From assembly GCA_034007245.1 (NCBI GenBank), contig JAVERH010000144.1, positions 1 to 5,289 of the forward strand: a stretch of 5,289 nt of DNA, in the 5' to 3' direction. Made by a program: the position numbers and the translations under genes. The stretch comes from Anaerosoma sp034007245 (lineage in GTDB: Bacteria; Actinomycetota; Coriobacteriia; Anaerosomatales; Anaerosomataceae). This document shows, in pieces, positions 1 through 5,259 of this stretch (positions are counted from its first letter, which is position 1; each line of letters opens with the position of its first letter). The notes below the pieces were generated by a model that saw only the letters and a program-made list of their open reading frames with translations, was not told the DNA's origin and made no database searches.

Positions 1-2316
1 TCCGAACAGCGCGAGATCGCTCAACGTCGCGCCGGCCTCGATGGGCTCCAGGCTGTGGTTGTCCGCTTCAGTGAGTCCTCGCTGCTATCGGACCAGGCTG
101 GCGCCCGTGTCGCCGCTGCAGACCAAGGGGTTCTCGCGGCGACTACACAGGTCAGCGAAACCCTGCTCGCGGCGAGCAGGGCGGAGCAGGACGCTTCCAC
201 GCAAGCGGAAGAGCTTGCTCGGCACGAGATGGCGCTGGAGGAAAGTGTCCGCTTTCGTGCGGCTATCGCCGAGTTCGGACAACTCGATACAGAGCTTCAG
301 GCAGCAAAGGCTGAGGAAACAACCCTCACGCTCGAACGCGAAACCTCCGAGGCTGACCTCCAGGTCGCTCGAACGCTGCACGCGAGCGCCCTCGAGTCAC
401 AGGCGACACTCGGCCGCCTGGATGCAGAGAACGCAAAGCTCCAGCTCTGGGCTACCCGGATCTTCGACCTAGAGGCGCAAGAGGGGGCGGCTCGCGAACT
501 GCGAAATTCCGCAACCACTGCGAACACGCAAGCTGAGAGCGCCCGCGCTCGACTGGGAGAGCTTCAACGCGCCTCTGACCACGCTCGCGATGTGGAAGTT
601 TCAGCGAATGAGAGATTGGATACCCGTCGCCGTGAGTCCTCACAGCTCGCAGAGCTGCTGTCCGGATTGGCCGCCCATATCCAACACGACGATACCGCTT
701 GCCCTGTTTGCGATAGCCCGTTCGCGGAGGGCGAACTCCAACGACGTGCCAGCAAAGCGCTCGCCGCTCAGGATGCCCGGCTGGCCGATGAGGTAGAAGC
801 CCTCGCCGTTCTGCGAGATCTGGCGAATGCTGCAGCCCAAGATCTCGCCAAGGCCCAGGCCGAGATTTCGAACGCCGCCACCAGCACCAGAGCTGCGGAG
901 ATCGCCGAAGCCGCCGCGGCGAGCGAACGCGCCGCCATTCAGGTCGGTCTCGGAGTTGTTGACGATGATCTCAACGCCCTCGTCACAGCGCGATCCGCCG
1001 ATAATGCGCGCGAGCGCGCCACCCATATTCGTGACAACCAAGGGAGCGCGACCGATGTGGCGGCCGCGCAGGCTCACGTCGATGCGCTGGTTAAGACCTT
1101 GGGTTCCGTGGAAGAGCGGTTGCGCGCAGCCAACCAGCGGCGCAGCCGATGTGAAATGGCGTTGCAGTCCATCCAAGACGCGCTTGAGCAGCATCCGAAA
1201 CCATGGAGCCTTGAAGCGGCCGACGAGGCTGTTTCAGCTCAGAGGAAGCTGACCGAAGAGGCTCGCGCGGCCTTGGAGGCGTTGCGGATTGCGCGCGCGA
1301 CGAGCGCCAATGCTGAAACCGCAGCCCGTGAGCGACTCGCTGCCGCTCATGAGGAGCGGGATCGCGTCGCGTCCATGATCAGAGACGCGGAGGCTGCCCG
1401 GATCAAAGCGATCGAAGACTGGCTCAAGGCCGGGATGGAGGCGGATCCATCATCCCCGGCGTTAGAGGCGAGGGATGCTGCTCTCGTCGCCAGAACGGGC
1501 GACCTTGCTTCCCTTCTCGAGGAGGCGACCGCCCTGTCCAGGAGTTACGAAGCGCTACTCGCTCAGCACGAGCTGCGGAGCTTACGTGAGCTTGTGGAAG
1601 CCGAAGGCGGGTCTGGTGCTGCGGACGATCCCCTACCTCGGACCCAGAAACTTCAAGAGCAGTTGGAACAGGCTCGGACGGCGTTGCGGGCGACCGGTGC
1701 AACGCGGGACGCCGTGGTGGCCTATGGGGATCAGTTGAAAACAGAGGCCGAGACATTCTCCACCCAGTTCCTGCTTCCCCTCAACGACCTAATCGATGCC
1801 TTCAATCGCGCCCTTTTAAGCACCCCGGGCGAGACCGTGCAGTTCAATGCAGAACATACCGTGGAGCGGACGGCTCTCGGCATGCGTCTCCGCTATCCGG
1901 ACGCCATCGACAACGCTCAATACAAGACAACTTTGCCGCCGCAGCTCGTGTTGAGCGAAGGCCAGATGGCGGCGAACGGCTTCAGCATCCTGTGCGCTGC
2001 CAGCACAGCCTATCGCTGGTCGCAGTGGCGCGCTCTGCTGTTGGACGACCCCCTGCAGCACAATGACATCATCCACGCTGCAGCCTTCGTCGACGTGATG
2101 CGCAACCTCGTCGAGGAGGAAAAATATCAGCTCATCATGTCGAGCCACAAACGCGATGAAGGTGAGTTCATCGCCCGCAAATTCGACGCTGCGGGGCTGC
2201 CTTGCACCGTGGTGGAGTTGATCGGAGCGTCTCGGGAAGGCGTCAGATTCGCCGAGCCACGACACAATGCTGCGGCCAGCCGCTTGTTGTCCGAACCTCA
2301 AGCGAGACTGGCATAA
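1..2316 (+). CDS. Rad50/SbcC/SMC-like zinc-hook ATPase, 5'-truncated by window edge
   Basis: The reading frame is open from base 1 to the TAA at 2314-2316, giving 771 visible codons; the true start lies upstream, so the GTG at 55 is only an internal codon. Seen in the sequence (window numbering): a long Ala/Glu/Arg-rich coiled-coil arm, a zinc-hook motif CPVC at residues 234-237, a second coiled-coil arm to about residue 580, then the C-terminal ATPase lobe. That lobe has signature LSEGQ at 651-655, Walker B/D-loop LLLDDPLQ with the two Asp at 682-683, and an H-loop MSSH with His716. This order is that of Rad50/SbcC-type ATPases, which dimerise through the hook and bind DNA. Walker A should be in the missing N-terminus. 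It is a cytoplasmic protein with no membrane segments. It heads an apparent operon with a small protein and a Vsr-like nuclease, which suggests DNA defence rather than housekeeping SbcC. The family call is firm; the role is inferred. Confidence 0.94.
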   Translation, partial: SEQREIAQRRAGLDGLQAVVVRFSESSLLSDQAGARVAAADQGVLAATTQVSETLLAASRAEQDASTQAEELARHEMALEESVRFRAAIAEFGQLDTELQAAKAEETTLTLERETSEADLQVARTLHASALESQATLGRLDAENAKLQLWATRIFDLEAQEGAARELRNSATTANTQAESARARLGELQRASDHARDVEVSANERLDTRRRESSQLAELLSGLAAHIQHDDTACPVCDSPFAEGELQRRASKALAAQDARLADEVEALAVLRDLANAAAQDLAKAQAEISNAATSTRAAEIAEAAAASERAAIQVGLGVVDDDLNALVTARSADNARERATHIRDNQGSATDVAAAQAHVDALVKTLGSVEERLRAANQRRSRCEMALQSIQDALEQHPKPWSLEAADEAVSAQRKLTEEARAALEALRIARATSANAETAARERLAAAHEERDRVASMIRDAEAARIKAIEDWLKAGMEADPSSPALEARDAALVARTGDLASLLEEATALSRSYEALLAQHELRSLRELVEAEGGSGAADDPLPRTQKLQEQLEQARTALRATGATRDAVVAYGDQLKTEAETFSTQFLLPLNDLIDAFNRALLSTPGETVQFNAEHTVERTALGMRLRYPDAIDNAQYKTTLPPQLVLSEGQMAANGFSILCAASTAYRWSQWRALLLDDPLQHNDIIHAAAFVDVMRNLVEEEKYQLIMSSHKRDEGEFIARKFDAAGLPCTVVELIGASREGVRFAEPRHNAAASRLLSEPQARLA

Positions 2317-2363
2317 CCGTCAGGTCGCGCAGCCCGGAACGAGGGTGTGACCGCTTCTGACGG
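2317..2363 (+). repeat. inverted repeat immediately after the ATPase stop codon
   Basis: CCGTCAG (2317-2323) is exactly complementary to CTGACGG (2357-2363), and one G-U pair extends it; the spacer is 33 bases. It begins at the base after the TAA. No T-run follows, so it is a poor intrinsic terminator. It could protect the upstream mRNA 3' end or uncouple translation between the ATPase and the next gene. The loop is long, so chance cannot be excluded. Confidence 0.35.
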
Positions 2364-2396
2364 GGCGCGATCGGATCCTTGTTTGCCTCTGAACCG

Positions 2397-2401
2397 AAAG
2401 G
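2397..2401 (+). promoter_or_regulatory. ribosome binding site (AAAGG) for the small ORF
   Basis: AAAGG lies 7 bases upstream of the ATG at 2409. This supports ATG 2409 over the upstream in-frame TTG at 2379, which has no convincing Shine-Dalgarno sequence. Confidence 0.5.
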
Positions 2402-2408
2402 TCCCGTC

Positions 2409-2588
2409 ATGCACCCCGCTCTGGAGAGCCTCGTCCAAGCCAACGCCGCGTTGCAGACAGCGCGAGACGCCGTCCAACTGGCTACAGAACGACGCCGCCA
2501 ATACGGACAGATCATGGCGTTCTCGGAATTGATTGGACGAGCGCATGGATCGCTCCCGAATATCGTATCGGATCGTAGCCCGGGGTAG
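2409..2588 (+). CDS. small helical protein (59 aa) between ATPase and nuclease genes
   Basis: This ORF runs from ATG to TAG at 2586-2588. I do not recognise the family. Residues 1 to about 45 are rich in Ala, Leu, Gln, Glu and Arg with regular hydrophobic spacing, as expected of one or two amphipathic helices or a short coiled coil. The last 14 or so residues look disordered. There is no signal peptide or membrane segment. It begins 92 bases after the ATPase stop and ends 30 bases before the TTG start of the nuclease gene, on the same strand. It is therefore probably co-transcribed and could be an adaptor or inhibitor for either partner; that role is inference from position and size only. It lies in the same frame as the nuclease gene, with a single TAG between their shared frame and the downstream start. 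An alternative is that it is chance coding in a leader region, so existence is moderately supported. Confidence 0.55.
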   Translation: MHPALESLVQANAALQTARDAVQLATERRRQYGQIMAFSELIGRAHGSLPNIVSDRSPG

Positions 2589-2607
2589 GGCCTAGCGCGT
2601 GGTCTGT

Positions 2608-2612
2608 GGAGG
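2608..2612 (+). promoter_or_regulatory. ribosome binding site (GGAGG) fixing the TTG start of the nuclease gene
   Basis: A perfect GGAGG sits 6 bases upstream of TTG 2619. No ATG or GTG occurs in this frame between the TAG at 2586 and position 2619, so this site decides the start. Confidence 0.75.
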
Positions 2613-2618
2613 CGATTT

Positions 2619-3665
2619 TTGATCGAAAACCGGCCGACCTACCTCACTGAAGATCCCGACTATGCCGTGATTCCATCCTTGCCAATCAGCTTGGACCTCG
2701 ACGCCGTACCGAACTGGGTCAAGGCGAGCATGCTGTTCCTGGGCGGCGTTCAACCGATCACAGTCGAGATGGTCGAAGCGGCTGGCTTCGTCGTGGAGGA
2801 TCGCCCTTCGCAAGGCGAGCTGGATCTGTATCGGCGCAAGGAAACCCGTTTCCAGATCGTGTCGGTGGTCACCAGCATCGCAGCCTTCCGGCGGGCCGGT
2901 GAGGACTCGCTAGGCGTGCCGTATGCCATTTCCCTAGTGCCGGGAAATAAGCGCGGCACGACCCTGTCGAACGTGGATGTCGACTATGTGCGGACCGTCG
3001 ACCTGAATTTCATCCTGCAGAGTCAGAGCCCCTGTTACGTCGGTTTCAATCCGTTCAGCGGCCACTACGCCGGCTGGGGCGCTATCGGTGTTTTCCTGGG
3101 TGAGACGGCTTTGAAAGCTTACCCGGACGAACTAGGTCTCGTGACCGACATGTATTTTCTCCAGCAGGACTTCGATCCACAGACGGTGACGTCGATCAAC
3201 CTCGGTCTGGGAGAGGGGAAGCCCTTTCGAAAATATCTAAAGCATCGCAGTCGGCTGATGTATTCGCCATTTCAGGACTTTCGGGCGCGGCGCATATGGG
3301 GAGCGGAATCTCCGATCGAACTGTTCCTCTTCCAAGCACTTCTGCGGGAGGGTCTGATGCCCAACCTCCAGATGCTGCTATTCGAGGACGGCTCCGCCCA
3401 ACCATCCCTCTACGATCTGTGGGTAGAGGATCTTAGCGACGTGCCAGGGCTTATCACCGAGGCGGATTTCTATTTTCCCGAGCAGCGCCTTGCGGTCTTC
3501 TGCGACTCTACCCGCCATCACCGGGGCGAGAAGGCCGCGCGAAAGGACGAGGGGGTCACTCGACGGTTGGAGGCCGCCGGAATTCAAACGGTGCGACTGC
3601 CTGGATCGCTGATCGTCCGTGATCTGAAGGCGGCGATCGCAAAGGTACTCGAAGCGCTGCGATAG
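2619..3665 (+). CDS. Vsr-like (PD-(D/E)xK-fold) nuclease with uncharacterised N-terminal domain, 348 aa
   Basis: The TTG start is chosen for its GGAGG; the stop is TAG at 3663-3665. Residues 1 to about 225 match nothing I recognise: a mixed alpha/beta sequence with no membrane segment. From about residue 228 the pattern fits the Vsr / DUF559 branch of restriction-endonuclease-like folds. There is a helix with SPIELF (Glu234), then a strand with EADF (Asp283), a strand LAVFCD (Phe294, Asp296), HH at 300-301, a basic KD-containing helix (309-310), and a GIQTVRLPGS strand. From memory, the D-x10-F-x-[HD] spacing and the following His align without gaps with E. coli Vsr D51, F62, H64 and H69; the Trp/Phe wedge residues are not conserved. 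It is therefore probably a metal-dependent DNA nuclease, but not a mismatch-repair Vsr: it has a long extra domain and sits behind a zinc-hook ATPase. It is the likely effector of the operon. The gene is secure, the domain call fairly so, and the biological role inferred. Confidence 0.9.
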   Translation: MIENRPTYLTEDPDYAVIPSLPISLDLDAVPNWVKASMLFLGGVQPITVEMVEAAGFVVEDRPSQGELDLYRRKETRFQIVSVVTSIAAFRRAGEDSLGVPYAISLVPGNKRGTTLSNVDVDYVRTVDLNFILQSQSPCYVGFNPFSGHYAGWGAIGVFLGETALKAYPDELGLVTDMYFLQQDFDPQTVTSINLGLGEGKPFRKYLKHRSRLMYSPFQDFRARRIWGAESPIELFLFQALLREGLMPNLQMLLFEDGSAQPSLYDLWVEDLSDVPGLITEADFYFPEQRLAVFCDSTRHHRGEKAARKDEGVTRRLEAAGIQTVRLPGSLIVRDLKAAIAKVLEALR

Positions 3666-3928
3666 ATCGGACGGCTCGTTGGCGCATGGCTCGTGGCGCA
3701 TGAGATCCACCCAAGTTTCGCACGACCTGTTCTGCGGTTGACCGTCTTGCCTCGCCCTGCCGGCTTAGCGCTGGCTGAGCGGACATTCCGTACCGCCGCG
3801 TTGAGTCAGAAGAGGGCCGCGGCGACGTTGAAAAGGTCATTAAACTCGGTGGCCATCGATATGGAGTGTGAACTGAGTCCTCGCGCCTTTTCCGGATGAG
3901 GCGCGAGCTCTCAGAGCTTGGCACTCAG
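3666..3928. other. convergent intergenic region without a supported gene
   Basis: This is the gap between the + strand nuclease gene and the - strand DUF6602-like gene. Small ORFs cross it on both strands, for example a GTG-started 68-codon frame at 3693, but none has a good ribosome binding site or a recognisable product. It holds the tandem duplication near its left end and the nested inverted repeats near its right end. No tRNA-like sequence or transposase remnant is visible. Confidence 0.6.
3673..3702 (+). repeat. imperfect tandem duplication, period 15
   Basis: GGCTCGTTGGCGCATG (3673-3688) is followed directly by GGCTCGTGGCGCATG (3688-3702). The copies share the G at 3688 and differ by one inserted T. 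The repeat starts seven bases after the nuclease stop codon. It may be replication slippage or a two-copy binding site; the sequence gives no reason to prefer either. Confidence 0.7.
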
Positions 3929-3930
3929 TT
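3871..3930. repeat. nested inverted repeats at the convergent gene junction
   Basis: Three complementary pairs are packed into 60 bases. The outer arms are AACTGAGT (3871-3878) and ACTCAGTT (3923-3930). Inside are CTCGCGCC (3880-3887) with GGCGCGAG (3900-3907), and AGCTC (3906-3910) with GAGCT (3914-3918); the last two compete for two bases. The RNA from either strand could form an outer stem enclosing one or two hairpins. The right arm overlaps the stop codon of the - strand gene. No T-tract follows on either strand, so it is not a classical intrinsic terminator, though a bidirectional transcription or mRNA-end barrier is plausible. Confidence 0.55.
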
Positions 3931-4903
3931 ATGGCGTCGCAGAAGGCTGAGGCCTGCGCGGTTTACGCGGTTTCGCAGCTTGCGCTTTAAAGGCCTTAAC
4001 GAGGACGAGGTTGAACCCCCGGACCATGGCCGCGGCAAAGGGATCGGCGGTGTTGGACAGCTTTGCGGCGATGCGTTCGGATACGCCAAGCGTGATCTCA
4101 GAGAGGTTCTCCAGTTCCCTCAGGGCCATTCCGAACTCGTGGGCCTGGCTGTGCCTCAGCTGATGGATGATCGCGTAATACAGCCAGAGAAGCGCAAGGC
4201 CGGGTCGATCAGCCTCTTCTCCGTCCGCACTCCATATGGCGACGTCAGGCCCGGTCGGCCTCATGACGGGCGTCGCGTCGCCGACCATCCCGATCTCGGC
4301 AAGATCAATACTGTAAGGCGTTACGATCAGGCCCTTGTCCAAGAGCAGGATGTAGCTTGGCTTGCCATCTGGATGCATCGCCCAATGATGGGCGAGATCG
4401 GCATGCCTCAGCTTGCTGCTATCACCTATGACCATGAATCCGATCAGTTCAGGGGCGCGGAACAAGCTCCACTCAGTTACGGTACGACGCATATCCTGGA
4501 TTTGGCCGACCTGAACCGCGAACTGGGTGAGATGCTTTTTCAGAGCATCCGCCGAGCTTTTGATCTCGCCGACGGCGTAGGCGTCGGTGACCGCGGAATA
4601 GGTCGCGCCGTCGGGGGCCTTAAGCATGACTTGGGACCGATCGGCGGCCGCGATGATGATGTCGAGCTGGGGCGTGCAGTTGGACGTGGTGTCATAGAGA
4701 AAGCCGTGGCGGACTAAGAAACCGCTCGGCAACAGGGCGGCGAAGAGGTCGCGGAAGCTCGCCTCCAATGGCGCGCCGGCATCCCGGATATTGTGGGTTT
4801 TATGCAGGATTCGGCCGCGCTGGATCGAGGTCAGGAGTTCTTGGGCGGCGGCGGAAAATATGCCTGGGAGACTGATCTGTCCGGCGGTCTTGTCCTTGCT
4901 CAC
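3929..4903 (-). CDS. DUF6602-like PD-(D/E)xK nuclease-family protein, 324 aa
   Basis: The start is GTG at 4903-4901, chosen because GGAG (4912-4909) lies 5 bases upstream; the stop is TAA at 3931-3929. The N-terminal half shows the order typical of DUF6602-type proteins, as I recall the family. There is a helix with G-x-x-LE-x-x-FR (Glu47), a strand ending in QLDIII (Asp81), and a strand AVGEIKSS (Glu113, Lys115). Together these form the E...D...ExK core of restriction-like nucleases with all key residues present. A second strand-rich part around residues 150-200 (FMVIGDSS, SYILLLDKG) follows, then a helical region and a Lys/Arg/Pro-rich tail that could contact DNA or RNA. There is no signal peptide. 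Convergent with the ATPase operon, it needs its own promoter, so it may be a separate defence or unknown module. Gene certain, catalytic core well supported, substrate unknown. Confidence 0.88.
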   Translation of the reverse strand: MSKDKTAGQISLPGIFSAAAQELLTSIQRGRILHKTHNIRDAGAPLEASFRDLFAALLPSGFLVRHGFLYDTTSNCTPQLDIIIAAADRSQVMLKAPDGATYSAVTDAYAVGEIKSSADALKKHLTQFAVQVGQIQDMRRTVTEWSLFRAPELIGFMVIGDSSKLRHADLAHHWAMHPDGKPSYILLLDKGLIVTPYSIDLAEIGMVGDATPVMRPTGPDVAIWSADGEEADRPGLALLWLYYAIIHQLRHSQAHEFGMALRELENLSEITLGVSERIAAKLSNTADPFAAAMVRGFNLVLVKAFKAQAAKPRKPRRPQPSATP

Positions 4904-4908
4904 ACTCT

Positions 4909-4912
4909 CTCC
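4909..4912 (-). promoter_or_regulatory. ribosome binding site (GGAG) for the DUF6602-like gene
   Basis: On the - strand, GGAG followed by AGAGT precedes GTG 4903, a 5-base spacing. An ATG 11 bases upstream of this GTG is out of frame and hits a stop after four codons, so it cannot be the start. Confidence 0.6.
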
Positions 4913-5036
4913 ATTCGATCAGCAGTCGGCCCGGCCGAGGATCGCACGCCGACGCGGGCGCTGCGCTTGGTGCGGCGTCTAGCGTGACTTCACTCAATGC
5001 AGACGATTTGAACAGCCGCTTCGAGTCAAAACCGGA

Positions 5037-5170
5037 AAGATAAAGGTGCGGGCGTTGGAACCTCTGCGTGGAGGCCCGGGACTTTCAGGCGACGCCGCGA
5101 CGGTTTCCGGCGAACCGGCCCTACGGCGAACAGACGGCACCCTATGGAACCGGCGCCCGCAGGTGCTAGC
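5037..5170 (-). ncRNA. candidate structured small RNA (rod with central loop)
   Basis: Read on the - strand, the block starts about 7 bases after a TATAAT. It opens with TGCGGGCG (5161-5154), which pairs with CGCCCGCA (5054-5047), and is followed by a T-rich stretch (TTTATCTTT). Inside the outer stem are GGG (5142-5140) with CCC (5080-5078), CGCCG (5128-5124) with CGGCG (5097-5093), and an apical CCGG-TTCG-CCGG hairpin (5118-5107). Two roughly equal strands (5139-5129 and 5092-5081) stay unpaired as a central bubble. A rod with matched ends and a central bubble is reminiscent of 6S RNA, but I do not recognise a conserved 6S sequence, and it lacks the SRP RNA and tRNA signatures. The + strand is also possible: there the outer stem extends to 12 pairs through two G-U pairs. 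Strand and identity are uncertain. Confidence 0.33.
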
Positions 5171-5176
5171 GTAGCG

Positions 5177-5182
5177 ATTATA
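5177..5182 (-). promoter_or_regulatory. consensus -10 box TATAAT (- strand)
   Basis: A perfect TATAAT stands out in GC-rich DNA, 15 bases upstream of the outer stem of the candidate RNA and pointing at it. No good -35 box is seen 16-18 bases further upstream (the sequence there is CCCCGC-like). It would therefore need an activator or a non-standard sigma factor, or it is fortuitous. Confidence 0.35.
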
Positions 5183-5235
5183 AGCGCATCAGCCTAGTTG
5201 CGGGGGATCGGGGCGTTTCGACTCTTGCTTGTCGG

Positions 5236-5250
5236 CTCCGCATTTCGGAG
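5236..5250 (+). promoter_or_regulatory. hairpin sequestering the ribosome binding site of the last gene
   Basis: CTCCG (5236-5240) and CGGAG (5246-5250) form a five-pair stem around a CATTT loop. The 3' arm contains GGAG (5247-5250), the likely Shine-Dalgarno sequence 9 bases before ATG 5260. When folded, the site would be hidden, so translation could be dampened or made conditional. No T-run follows, so it does not look like a terminator. Confidence 0.4.
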
Positions 5251-5259
5251 ACTCCGGGC

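Larger units (their letters stand above)
4904..5259. other. divergent intergenic region with candidate RNA and promoter elements
   Basis: These 356 bases lie between the - strand DUF6602-like gene and a + strand gene start. The half next to the DUF6602 gene (4904-5040) must carry its promoter unless it is read from further upstream. A TTGACT -35-like box is visible on the - strand at 5029-5024, but the bases 16-17 further on (around TCGTCT) are a poor -10, so I do not call a promoter there. The half from 5041 to 5182 is the self-complementary block described separately. A 42-codon + strand frame from GTG 5046 to TAG 5174 lies inside that block and is probably not a gene. Confidence 0.6.

Noticed and set aside
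640..1194. 184-codon open frame on the - strand inside the ATPase gene
   Set aside because: It is antisense to a coding region with clear coiled-coil and hook motifs. GC-rich third positions commonly leave such long shadow frames open, and the product shows no recognisable domain.
3693..3899. 68-codon + strand frame in the convergent gap
   Set aside because: It starts at GTG inside the tandem duplication, has no Shine-Dalgarno sequence and no recognisable motif, and ends within the inverted-repeat cluster.
4471..4479. Second copy of ACTCAGTTA, also found at 3923-3931
   Set aside because: Nine bases only, and inside the DUF6602-like coding sequence with no complementary arm near it; chance is sufficient.
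3896..4717. 273-codon + strand frame opposite the DUF6602-like gene
   Set aside because: The - strand reading contains a complete nuclease core and a ribosome binding site. The + strand product is a Gly/Arg/Asp-rich shadow without domain features.
4800..4997. 65-codon - strand frame starting at TTG 4997, upstream of and overlapping the DUF6602-like gene start
   Set aside because: It overlaps the first ~100 bases of a better-supported gene in another frame and has no ribosome binding site or motif.
5046..5174. 42-codon + strand frame starting at GTG 5046
   Set aside because: It is preceded by a weak purine-rich stretch only. The same bases are better explained by the paired arms of the structured block, so I keep it as an alternative and not as a gene.
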